This document shows, in pieces, positions 6,854 through 14,647 of a stretch of DNA of 24,344 nucleotides. The first letter of the stretch is position 1. Every line of letters begins with the position of its first letter. Source of the stretch: DASSKF01 sp035690725 (GTDB lineage Bacteria; Actinomycetota; Actinomycetes; Actinomycetales; Dermatophilaceae); assembly GCA_035690725.1 (NCBI GenBank), contig DASSKF010000055.1, positions 1 to 24,344 on the forward strand, given 5' to 3'. The position numbers and the translations under genes are program-made. The notes under the pieces were generated by a model. That model saw only the letters and a program-made list of their open reading frames with translations, did not search any database and was not told where the DNA came from.

Positions 6854-7911
6854 CACCTCTCCACGGCGCGCTTGCGCACCCACAGGTTGACGAGGACGGC
6901 GAGCAGGAGCATGGCACCCAGGAAGGCCATGAACCAGTCGGGGTTCCACCCGGCATACACGATGCCCTGGGTGGCGACGCCGAAGATGAAGGCGCCGAAG
7001 GCGCCCCCGATGGCCGAGCCGTAGCCGCCGGTGAGCAGGCACCCACCGACGACGGCTGCGGCGATGTAGATCAGCTCGTTGCCGACGCCGGCACCGGACT
7101 GCACCGAGTTGAACGAGAACAGCAGGTGCATGCCGGAGAACCACGCGCCGACGCCCACGCCCATGAACAGGCCGATCTTGGTCCACCGCATCGGCACGCC
7201 GACCGCCCGGGCGGCGTCCTCGTCACCACCGACCGCGTAGATCCAGTTGCCGGCCTTGGTCTTGAGCAGCAGCCACGTGGCGATCAACACGAAGAGCAGC
7301 CACCAGAAGACGGTGACCTGGATACCGACCCCGGCGATGCTGATCGTCGAGGCGAACACCGCCCGGGCCGAGTCGAACCCCTCCATGTCGGAGATGCTCG
7401 ACGTCGCCACCTGGCCGGTGATCAGCTTCGTCACAGCGAGGTTGAGGCCCTGCAGGAGCAGGAAGCTGCTCAGGGTCACCAGGAAGCTGTGGATCCCCGT
7501 CTTCACCCGCACGAAGCCGTTGAACCAGCCGATCGCCAACGACACCACGAGCGCCACGAGGACACCCACCCAGACGTTCGCCGTCATCTGGAAGCTGAAC
7601 ATGGCGGCCGTCAGCGCGGAGGTGATCACCGCGACCCCTGCGGACAGGTCGAACTCGCCGCCGATCATCAGCAGGGCGACCGGAACCGCCATGATGCCGA
7701 TGGTCGAGCTCGCGTAGAGCACGGTGGCGATCGAGTTCGCCTGCCGCAAGGGGTCCGCGACCGCGAAGAAGAAGAAGAACACGATGAGCGCGCCGAACAG
7801 CGAGCCCACCTCGGGGCGGCCCAGCACCTTGCGCAGGTCCACACCGGAGCGCGCCCCTGGTGCCACGTCCTGGCTGGACGCTCCCGCGTCGGTGGTCAGC
7901 GTGTCGTTCAT
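6853..7911 (-). CDS. Sugar ABC transporter permease (RbsC/FrcC type)
   Basis: The 352-residue integral membrane protein has an N-terminal cytoplasmic segment of about 30 residues followed by many hydrophobic segments. The conserved CUT2 permease signature GGEFDLSAGVAVITSALTAA is at about 107-126, and AVGGDEDAARAVGVPMRWTK, the loop that contacts the ATPase, lies in the second half. It forms the channel for the sugar or polyol delivered by the lipoprotein encoded 13 bases upstream. The ATG at 7911 is the natural start. It is translationally coupled to the ATPase gene by a one-base overlap. Confidence 0.92.
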   Translation of the reverse strand: MNDTLTTDAGASSQDVAPGARSGVDLRKVLGRPEVGSLFGALIVFFFFFAVADPLRQANSIATVLYASSTIGIMAVPVALLMIGGEFDLSAGVAVITSALTAAMFSFQMTANVWVGVLVALVVSLAIGWFNGFVRVKTGIHSFLVTLSSFLLLQGLNLAVTKLITGQVATSSISDMEGFDSARAVFASTISIAGVGIQVTVFWWLLFVLIATWLLLKTKAGNWIYAVGGDEDAARAVGVPMRWTKIGLFMGVGVGAWFSGMHLLFSFNSVQSGAGVGNELIYIAAAVVGGCLLTGGYGSAIGGAFGAFIFGVATQGIVYAGWNPDWFMAFLGAMLLLAVLVNLWVRKRAVER

Positions 7912-7924
7912 GGTCAGATTCCCG

Positions 7925-8920
7925 TCACTTGTTGAACCGCGCCAGGTCCCCGATGTTGTCGTTGGTCACGAAGGTCGGGCCGGTGAGGACGGCCTGTCCA
8001 CCACCGATGATGGCGCCGTTGTACTTGTAGAGCCACAGGCTGTCGACCGCCTCGTAGCCCTGGAGGTAGGGCTGCTGGTCGACGGCGAAGGTGATGTCGC
8101 CGTCCTTGATCGACTTGATGACCTCGTCGTTGAGGTCGAAGGTCGCGACCTTGGCGTTGCTGTCGGCGTCCTTGACCGACTGCAGCGCGGTCATCGCGAA
8201 CGGCGCTCCGAGGGTGGCCACGTAGTCGATGTCCGACTCCGACTGCAGCTTGGCCGTGATGTTCTGCCGCACGCTGGGCATGTCCGCGCTCTTGACGTAG
8301 AGCACCTCGGACTTGCCCTTGAACTCCTTCTTCAGGCCACCACAGCGGGCCTCGAGGCCGACGTGGCCCTGCTCCTGGTTCACGCACACGACGTGCTTGG
8401 CGCCGAGCTCGTTGAGCTTCTTGCCGAACGCCTGGCCGGCGATGAACTCGTCCTGCCCGAAGTAGGACATGATGCCCATGTCCTGCCAGTCCTCCAGGCC
8501 GGAGTTGAAGGCCACCACCGGGATTCCGGCGTCGACCGCGTCCTTGACCGCACCGCTCATCGCGTCGGCGTGGGCCAGCGTCACCGCGATGCCGTCGACG
8601 TGCTGGTCGATGGCGTTCTGCACCAGCGTCGCCTGCTTGCCGCCGTCGGGGTCCGCGGAGTAGATGAGCTTGACGTTGTCCTTCTTCGCGGCCGCCATCG
8701 CGCCGGTGCGGATCTGGTCCCAGAACGTGTCACCGGGGACGGCGTGCGTCACCATCGCGATCTTGATGCGTGCGGTGTCGGCCTGGCCGCCGGCGGCAGC
8801 GTCCTGGCTCTGGGCCGACTGCTCGGCAGCCTTCCCGCCCGAGCTGCTGCAGGCTGCCAGGGACAGGGCCACGGCGGCGGAGACGCCGATGACACCGGTC
8901 AGCTTGCGCTTGGCCTTCAT
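7925..8920 (-). CDS. Sugar/polyol ABC transporter substrate-binding lipoprotein, rhizopine/inositol-type
   Basis: The 331-residue protein starts with a lipoprotein signal: basic MKAKRK, a hydrophobic core, and the lipobox LAAC with Cys24. A Ser/Gly/Ala-rich linker to about residue 48 ties it to the membrane. The rest is a type I periplasmic-binding fold of the ribose/inositol class (IKIAMVTHAVPGDTFWDQIRTGAMAAAK, then DGIAVTLAHADAMSGAVKDA). Close relatives bind ribose, inositol or rhizopine (MocB); its place beside iol and moc genes favours an inositol-type ligand. The ATG at 8920 is fixed by the signal peptide, with a weak AAGGGA site before it. Two cysteines in VVCVNQEQGHVGLEARCGG may form a disulfide. 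The 56-base gap to iolD upstream has no evident terminator. Confidence 0.9.
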   Translation of the reverse strand: MKAKRKLTGVIGVSAAVALSLAACSSSGGKAAEQSAQSQDAAAGGQADTARIKIAMVTHAVPGDTFWDQIRTGAMAAAKKDNVKLIYSADPDGGKQATLVQNAIDQHVDGIAVTLAHADAMSGAVKDAVDAGIPVVAFNSGLEDWQDMGIMSYFGQDEFIAGQAFGKKLNELGAKHVVCVNQEQGHVGLEARCGGLKKEFKGKSEVLYVKSADMPSVRQNITAKLQSESDIDYVATLGAPFAMTALQSVKDADSNAKVATFDLNDEVIKSIKDGDITFAVDQQPYLQGYEAVDSLWLYKYNGAIIGGGQAVLTGPTFVTNDNIGDLARFNK

Positions 8921-8976
8921 GGTGGATCCCTTCGTCGGAGTGGAGTGGGGTGTTGCCGGGTCGGTGCCGGGTTCCA

Positions 8977-10902
8977 TCAGGGCCGCCCCGGCGGGGAGAG
9001 GTGGGAGCGCTGGGAGGCCTTGTGCACGGCATACTCCTCGTGCGCCTGTCGGGTGGAGTCGAGCTCGGAGACCTCGCTCACGGGCACGTCCCACCAGGAG
9101 TCGCTGCCGGGCGCGTGCACCATCGGGTCGGTCTCGACGTGGATCACCACCGGTCCGCCGTCCTCGGGGGCGGCCTTCGCGCCGGCGATCGCCTCCTCCA
9201 GCTCGGCCACGGAGCGGGCCTCGAGGACCTGCGCACCGAGGCTGCGGGCGTTGGCGGCCAAGTCGACCGGGAGCCTGCGCCCGTCCAGCCGGCCGTCGTC
9301 GCTGCGGTAGCGGTAGCTCGTGCCGAATCGCTGCGAGCCCAACGACTCCGACAGGGACCCGATGGAGTGGAACCCGTGGTTCTGCACGAGGACGACGATG
9401 ATCTTGACCCGCTCCTGCACGGCCGTGACCAGCTCGCTGGAGAGCATGAGGTACGACCCGTCGCCGACCAGCACGAAGACGTCCCGGTCCGGCTGGGCCA
9501 GCTTGACCCCGATGCCTCCGGCGACCTCGTAGCCCATGCACGAGTAGCCGTACTCCACGTGGTAGCCCTTGCGGTCCCGCACCCGCCACAGCTTGTGCAG
9601 GTCACCCGGCATGGACCCCGCGGCACAGACGACCACGTCGCGGGGGTCGGAGCGCTCGTTCACCGCGCCGAGCACCTGCCCCTGCGTCAGTACGCCCGGC
9701 GCCAGCCGGTCGGTCACCTCGGAGGACGGCTGGTATGCGGTGTCGACGGTCGCGTCCCAGTCGCGCCGGAGTGCCGCCTGCTCCTCCCGGTAGGCCGGGT
9801 CCACCTTCCAGCCGTCCAAGGCCCTGGCGAGCGCGGTCAGCGCCTCGCGGGCGTCGGCGACGACCGCGAGTCCCGACTGCTTGCCGGCGTCGAACCGGGC
9901 GACGTTGACGTTGACGAACCGCACGTCCTCATTCTGGTAGGCGGTGCGCGACGCGGTGGTGAAATCGCTGTAACGAGTGCCGATTCCGATGACGAGATCG
10001 GCTCTGCGGGCGATCGCGTTGGCGGCGGTGGTGCCGGTCGAGCCGACCGCTCCCAGCTCCTGCGGGTCGCCGTGCGGAAGCGACCCCTTGCCCGCCTGCG
10101 TCTCCCCGACCGGGATGCCGCTGACCGAGCACAGCGCGCTCAGGGCGTCCTCGGCGCCGGAGTAGTGGACCCCACCACCGGCGACGATCATCGGCCGGCG
10201 GGCGGCCCGGATGAGCCGTGCCGCCTCCTCGACGTCCGCCGGTGCGGCGGGCGGTCGTGGCACCCGCCAGGTCCGCTCCTCGAAGAGGTCCACCGGCCAG
10301 TCGAAGGCCTCCGCCTGCACGTCCTGCGGTAGCGCCACCGTCGCGGCGCCGGTGTCGGCCGGGTCGGTCAGGACCCGCATCGCGCCCAGCAGGGCGGAGG
10401 GCAGCTGCTCAGGCCGCTCCACCCGGTCGAACCAGCGGGACAGCGGCCGGAACGCGTCGTTCACGGTGACGTCACCGGCATACGGCTGCTCGAGCTCCTG
10501 CAGGACGGGAGCGGAGACGCGGGTGGCGAACGTGCCGGACGGCAGCAGCAGCACGGGAATCCGGTTGATCGTCGCCAGCGCAGCGCCGGTGAGCATGTTG
10601 GTCGAGCCGGGCCCCACGCTCGCCGTGCACGCCCAGGTCTGCAGGCGGTCCTTCGCGCGCGCGTAGGCCACGGAGGTGTGCACCATCGCCTGCTCGTTGC
10701 GGGCGAGCACGTAGGGCAACTGCTGGGGGTCCTTCAGCTCACTCTGGAGCAGGGCCTGCCCGATCCCGGCGACGTTGCCGTGCCCGAAGATCCCGAGCAC
10801 GCCGGCGAACAGCCGCTGTCGCTGACCGTCGCGCTCGGTGTGCTGGGCCGTGAGGAAGCGGACGGTCGCCTGGGCGACGGTGAGCCGGACGGTGGTGGTC
10901 AC
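8977..10902 (-). CDS. iolD: 3D-(3,5/4)-trihydroxycyclohexane-1,2-dione hydrolase
   Basis: IolD opens the inositol-derived ring with thiamine diphosphate and water, giving 5-deoxy-glucuronate. The 641-residue length is normal. The N-terminal TPP domain has the activating Glu70 in ARNEQAM, the central domain follows, and the C-terminal cofactor motif starts at GDG (480-482) and ends at Asn508 in VQNHGFHSIG. MGYEVAGGIGVKLA just before it is typical of the family. The GTG at 10902 overlaps the iolB stop by 4 nt, so the two are coupled. Acetolactate synthase is excluded by the length and the IolD-type N-terminus (LTVAQATVRFLTAQHTERDG). Confidence 0.96.
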   Translation of the reverse strand: MTTTVRLTVAQATVRFLTAQHTERDGQRQRLFAGVLGIFGHGNVAGIGQALLQSELKDPQQLPYVLARNEQAMVHTSVAYARAKDRLQTWACTASVGPGSTNMLTGAALATINRIPVLLLPSGTFATRVSAPVLQELEQPYAGDVTVNDAFRPLSRWFDRVERPEQLPSALLGAMRVLTDPADTGAATVALPQDVQAEAFDWPVDLFEERTWRVPRPPAAPADVEEAARLIRAARRPMIVAGGGVHYSGAEDALSALCSVSGIPVGETQAGKGSLPHGDPQELGAVGSTGTTAANAIARRADLVIGIGTRYSDFTTASRTAYQNEDVRFVNVNVARFDAGKQSGLAVVADAREALTALARALDGWKVDPAYREEQAALRRDWDATVDTAYQPSSEVTDRLAPGVLTQGQVLGAVNERSDPRDVVVCAAGSMPGDLHKLWRVRDRKGYHVEYGYSCMGYEVAGGIGVKLAQPDRDVFVLVGDGSYLMLSSELVTAVQERVKIIVVLVQNHGFHSIGSLSESLGSQRFGTSYRYRSDDGRLDGRRLPVDLAANARSLGAQVLEARSVAELEEAIAGAKAAPEDGGPVVIHVETDPMVHAPGSDSWWDVPVSEVSELDSTRQAHEEYAVHKASQRSHLSPPGRP

Positions 10903-11822
10903 TGGTCGCCTCCGAACGGGAGCCGGGGGTCGATCTGCTCGTCGGCCCACTGCCGGCGGACCCACCCGTGCGCCGGGTCGTCGCAGATCAGCCACACCCG
11001 CTCGGGTCCCGGCCCCGCCATGACGTTGAGGTAGTACAGGTCGTAGCCCGGCGGCGCCATCGCCGGTCCGTGCCAGCCGTGGGGCACGAGCACCACGTCG
11101 CCGGTCCGGACCTCGGCGAGGACGTCGATCGGCCGGTCCTCGGTGCCATAGACCCGTTGGTACGCCACGGGTTCCGCATCCGGCGGGGCGTCGTCGGTCG
11201 CCCGGGTCTCGAAGTAGTAGATCTCCTCGAGCTCGGTCTCCTCGCCGGGCCGCTCCTCGTCGTGCTTGTGCGGCGGGTAGGACGACCAGTTGCCGGCCGG
11301 GGTCAGCACCTCGCAGGCGATGATCGAGTCGGCCTCGAGGACGTCGGGGGTGCCGAAGTTGCGGACCTCCCGGGAGCACTGCCCGGCGCCACGCAACTCC
11401 ACCGGCACGTCCTCGGCCGGGATGTGCCGGAACGGCAAGGGTTCCGGACGCTTCCCCGCGACCGCGAACGTCAGGGCGACCCGCGCGCCGTCGGGGGTGG
11501 ACACGGACAGCCGCGACGCCCGGGGCACGTAGGCCACGTCGGTCGGGCCGGCGAAGACGCTGGTGCGGCCGGGCAGGTCGACGGCGTGCTCGCCCCCGTC
11601 CGGGTCCCGCACCTCCACCCGCACCGGCCCCGAGAGGGGGACGACCACGAACTCGCGGTCGCCGGTCTCGAGGCGGTGCGACCCGCCCGCCTCCAGGTGG
11701 GCGACGAGCAGCCCGGTGTGCGCCCAGTCGGATCCGTCGGGGGTGACGTCGACGGCCAGGCCCTCCGAACCCGACCGGCCGAACGGCCGGACCCAGCGCG
11801 CGGCGTCCGTCCCGGTGCTCAT
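10899..11822 (-). CDS. iolB: 5-deoxy-glucuronate isomerase
   Basis: IolB converts 5-deoxy-glucuronate to 2-deoxy-5-keto-gluconate in the cytoplasm. The 307-residue protein is a double cupin. Diagnostic stretches are NWSSYPPHKHDEE, with metal-binding histidines and glutamate, then EEIYYFE, and VLVPHGWHGPAMAPPGYDLYY near the C-terminus. The length suits the family. Its ATG overlaps the aldolase stop by 4 nt and its stop overlaps the iolD start by 4 nt, placing it in the middle of a tightly coupled operon. Confidence 0.96.
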   Translation of the reverse strand: MSTGTDAARWVRPFGRSGSEGLAVDVTPDGSDWAHTGLLVAHLEAGGSHRLETGDREFVVVPLSGPVRVEVRDPDGGEHAVDLPGRTSVFAGPTDVAYVPRASRLSVSTPDGARVALTFAVAGKRPEPLPFRHIPAEDVPVELRGAGQCSREVRNFGTPDVLEADSIIACEVLTPAGNWSSYPPHKHDEERPGEETELEEIYYFETRATDDAPPDAEPVAYQRVYGTEDRPIDVLAEVRTGDVVLVPHGWHGPAMAPPGYDLYYLNVMAGPGPERVWLICDDPAHGWVRRQWADEQIDPRLPFGGDQ

Positions 11823-12745
11823 CGGTTCCCTCCGTGCACGAGTTCGGCGGCGATGTCGACGGCGACGGCCACGTCGCCGTCCGGAGGGTAGAGCAGCGCC
11901 CGTCCCACCACCAGGCCACGCGCGGCGGGCAGCTCGAGCGCGCGGCCCCACCCGGCATACGTCTCCCGGGGGTCGCCCTTCGGGTCGCCGCCCAGCAGCA
12001 GGGTGGGCAGCGTGGTGGCGTCCAGGACGCGCTCGAGGTCGTCGACGACGGGCAGCTTCAGCCAGGTGTGCGCACTCGTCGCGCCCAGGCCCGCAGCGAC
12101 GTGCACGGACAGGATGGTGGAGTCGGGGTCGAGCTGGTTGACGACCCGGCCCCCCTCGCGCACCGAGACGAACGGCTCGACCATCGCCATCAGCCCGTGC
12201 CCGGCCAGCTCGGTCACGGCACGCGAGCTCGCCTCCAGGGTCGCCACGGTGCCGTCCTCCTGAAGGGCGATGCGGGTGAGCATCTTGCCACCCTCCAGCC
12301 CCCGCGCGGCCAGGTCCGCAGCACGGTATGCCGTGAAGCGGTCGTCCAGCTCGAACGCCGCCCCCTGCAGCCCGCCCCGGTTCATCGACCCGACCGCGAC
12401 CTTGTCCTCCAAGGCACCGAGGAGCAGCAGGTCCTCGAGCACGTCGGGGGTGCCCAGGACGCCGTCGACACCCGGGCGGCCGAGTGCGGTGACGAGCCGG
12501 GCGAGCAGGTCGCTCCGGCTGGCCATGGCACCGCTGTCGCCCCGGACGCCGAGCGCGCCGCGGGCGGGGTGGTCGGCCGCGACGAGGAGCAGGCGGCCGT
12601 CGTCGCGCAGGAGTGGCCGTCGTGCCCGCGCCTGCCACGCGCGGTCGACGAGCTCCGGTGTGCGGGCACGGGTCTCGGTGAGCCGAGCGAGGGACTCCCG
12701 GTCGATGACCCGGCCCGCGAGAGGGCCGCTGCGCGTGGTGGTCAT
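11819..12745 (-). CDS. Class I aldolase of the DeoC/LacD/Cgl0158 type, probable IolJ function
   Basis: The 308-residue protein looks like a (beta/alpha)8-barrel aldolase of the group found in actinobacterial inositol clusters and often labelled deoxyribose-phosphate aldolase (C. glutamicum Cgl0158 is the type case). Visible elements are LLLVAADHPARGALGV, VAVGSMNRGGLQGAAFE, GGKMLTRI (its Lys could form the Schiff base) and MAMVEPFVS. The expected reaction is cleavage of 2-deoxy-5-keto-gluconate 6-phosphate to dihydroxyacetone phosphate and malonate semialdehyde, since no other iolJ is present and the gene lies between iolC and iolB. Overlaps of 4 nt on both sides show co-translation. The family call is sound; the exact reaction is inferred from context. 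Confidence 0.85.
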   Translation of the reverse strand: MTTTRSGPLAGRVIDRESLARLTETRARTPELVDRAWQARARRPLLRDDGRLLLVAADHPARGALGVRGDSGAMASRSDLLARLVTALGRPGVDGVLGTPDVLEDLLLLGALEDKVAVGSMNRGGLQGAAFELDDRFTAYRAADLAARGLEGGKMLTRIALQEDGTVATLEASSRAVTELAGHGLMAMVEPFVSVREGGRVVNQLDPDSTILSVHVAAGLGATSAHTWLKLPVVDDLERVLDATTLPTLLLGGDPKGDPRETYAGWGRALELPAARGLVVGRALLYPPDGDVAVAVDIAAELVHGGNR

Positions 12746-13734
12746 CGGGCCTCCGTGGGAAGGTGGCCGGCGAGCAGCTCGTCCACCTCGGCCTCGGTCG
12801 GCATCGCGGTGGAGCACTCGAGCCGCGAGGCGACGATGGCGCCGGCGGTGTTGGCGAAGCGCAGGGTCCGCTCCAGCGGCCACCCGGCGAGCAGCCCGTG
12901 GCACAGCGCGCCGCCGAACGCGTCGCCGGCCCCGAGCCCGTTGACGACGTCGACGGGGACGGGCGGCACCTCGACCCGCTCGTCCCGGGTCCTGCCGAGG
13001 ACGCCCTTGGGGCCCTGCTTGACGACGGCGAGCTCGACGCCCTTGTCCAGCAACGCCTCCGCTGCGCGCTCGGGGTCGCTCTCGCCGACGGCGACCCCGC
13101 ACTCCTCCCGGTTGCCGACCGCCACGGTGACGTGGTCGAGCGCCTGCTGCACCACCCGGTGTCCCTCCTCGGGGCTGGGCCAGAACATGGGCCGCCAGTC
13201 GAGATCGAGGACGGTGACCGGCCGGCGGCCCCGCGCCTCCCAGGCGGCCCAGTGCGCAGACCTGCTCGGCTCGGTGCACAGGCCGGTGACCGTGGCCCAG
13301 AAGATCCGGGCGTCCCGGATGGCGTCGAGGTCCAGCTCGTCCGGCTCGACCATCAGGTCGGGGGCGATCGGATAGCGGTAGAAGTAGAGCGGGAAGTCGT
13401 CCGGCGGGAAGATCTCGCAGAACGTCACCGGGGTCGGGGGGCCGTCCACCGCGGTGACGAACCGGTCGTCCACCCCGAGCTCGCCGAGAGCCTGGTGGAT
13501 GAAGGTGCCGAACGGGTCCCGCCCGGTGCGCGTGATGACCGCCGAGCGAAGCCCGTGCCGGGCGGCCGCCACGGCGACGTTCGTCGCGGACCCGCCGAGG
13601 AACTTGCCGAACGTCTCGACGTGCTCGAGCGGAACGCCCGTCTGGAGCGGGTAGATGTCCGCACTGACCCGGCCGAACGTGATGAGGTCGAACGGGTCCC
13701 GGTCCTGCTCGGTGGGGGTCGCCGGCTCAGGCAT
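12742..13734 (-). CDS. iolC: 5-dehydro-2-deoxygluconokinase
   Basis: IolC phosphorylates 2-deoxy-5-keto-gluconate at C6 with ATP. The 330-residue protein is a PfkB/ribokinase-family member: FGRVSADIYPLQTGVPLEHV near the N-terminus is characteristic of IolC, the sugar-binding GGSATN is at 47-52, and GLGAGDAFGG (266-275) contains the anion hole and catalytic Asp271. The ATG at 13734 is chosen because the IolC N-terminus starts shortly after; this gives an 8-nt overlap with the iolE stop. The downstream aldolase start overlaps its stop by 4 nt. Confidence 0.96.
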   Translation of the reverse strand: MPEPATPTEQDRDPFDLITFGRVSADIYPLQTGVPLEHVETFGKFLGGSATNVAVAAARHGLRSAVITRTGRDPFGTFIHQALGELGVDDRFVTAVDGPPTPVTFCEIFPPDDFPLYFYRYPIAPDLMVEPDELDLDAIRDARIFWATVTGLCTEPSRSAHWAAWEARGRRPVTVLDLDWRPMFWPSPEEGHRVVQQALDHVTVAVGNREECGVAVGESDPERAAEALLDKGVELAVVKQGPKGVLGRTRDERVEVPPVPVDVVNGLGAGDAFGGALCHGLLAGWPLERTLRFANTAGAIVASRLECSTAMPTEAEVDELLAGHLPTEAR

Positions 13735-14647
13735 GGGTGCTCCGCTCGGCCAGGTCCCGGAGGTACGCCACCGAGGTGCGGACGTCGTCGATCGCCCGCT
13801 TCCCGTCGCCCCCGGGGGGACCGCTGAGGACGGTGTCCTGCTCGAGGACGTACCACCCGGCATACCCGCTGGCCTCCAGGGCGTCGACGATCGCGGCGAC
13901 GTCCACGTCGCCGGACCCGAGCGGCGCGTAGAGGTCCTGCCCGACCGCCTCGGCGTAGGCGACCTCGCCGGCCCGGACGCGGGCGGCGGTGGCCGCGTTG
14001 ACGTCCTTGAGGTGGACGTGCGAGATGCGGTCGGGGTGCTCGCGGGCGATGGCGACCGGGTCGGCGCCCCCGACGAGCAGGTGCCCCGTGTCGAGGCACA
14101 GCCCGATGCTGCTGCCGTCGAGGACGCGCCGGGTCTCCTCCCCGTTCTCGACCAGGGTGCCCACGTGCGGGTGGAACGTGGCGGTGACCCCCTGCTCCCC
14201 GGCAACCTGCGCCAGGCGGTCGAGGTTCACGAGCAGCACCCGCCAGCCGTCCTCGTCGAGGACCGGACGGGCGTCATACCCCTCCCGTCCGGTCGCGGCG
14301 GCCAGGACGACGGTGGACGCACCGGCCGCCAGCAGGCCGTCGATGGCCGCCTGCACCTGCGGGAGCGGGTCGTGGTCGGGGTCGTGCAGCACCACCGGCA
14401 CGAACTGGCCGACCGCCGCGAGGCCGTGGTCGGCGAGCACCTCCACCTTCTCCCGCGGTGCGTCGGGCAGGAAGCCCTCGGGACCGAACTCCGTTGCGGC
14501 GAGGCCCACGTCGCGCATCTCGGTGAGTACCGTGCCGGGGTCGTACTGCCAGCCCCAGCCCGGCACCTCGCAGACGCCCCAGGAGATGGGCGCGCCGGCG
14601 ATGCGGGCGCTCATCGGCGCCCGGGCCGCGTTGCTCGCCATCGTCAT
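13727..14647 (-). CDS. iolE: Myo-inosose-2 dehydratase
   Basis: IolE removes water from 2-keto-myo-inositol to give the trihydroxycyclohexane-dione used by IolD. The 306-residue protein is an AP-endonuclease/xylose-isomerase-like TIM barrel. IAGAPISWGVCEVPGWGWQ at the N-terminus is the IolE signature; TFHPHVGT, GLCLDTGHL and ISHVHLKDV supply the expected metal-binding and catalytic His, Asp and Glu residues. The ATG at 14647 overlaps the iolG stop by 4 nt. A second in-frame ATG at codon 3 cannot be excluded as the start but changes nothing in the domain. MocC in rhizobia belongs to the same superfamily. Confidence 0.96.
   Translation of the reverse strand: MTMASNAARAPMSARIAGAPISWGVCEVPGWGWQYDPGTVLTEMRDVGLAATEFGPEGFLPDAPREKVEVLADHGLAAVGQFVPVVLHDPDHDPLPQVQAAIDGLLAAGASTVVLAAATGREGYDARPVLDEDGWRVLLVNLDRLAQVAGEQGVTATFHPHVGTLVENGEETRRVLDGSSIGLCLDTGHLLVGGADPVAIAREHPDRISHVHLKDVNAATAARVRAGEVAYAEAVGQDLYAPLGSGDVDVAAIVDALEASGYAGWYVLEQDTVLSGPPGGDGKRAIDDVRTSVAYLRDLAERSTHA

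Noticed and set aside
6854..7186. Upstream extension of the ABC ATPase frame
   Set aside because: It runs antiparallel in frame content to the permease gene and has no ATPase motifs; the ATG at 6853 gives the standard domain.
8983..8994. CCGCC-CC-GGCGG as a terminator between iolD and the binding-protein gene
   Set aside because: Five-base stem with a 2-base loop inside the iolD coding region; too weak in GC-rich DNA.
8921..9589. Upstream extension of the substrate-binding protein frame
   Set aside because: It overlaps iolD in another frame, and the lipoprotein signal peptide fixes the start at 8920.
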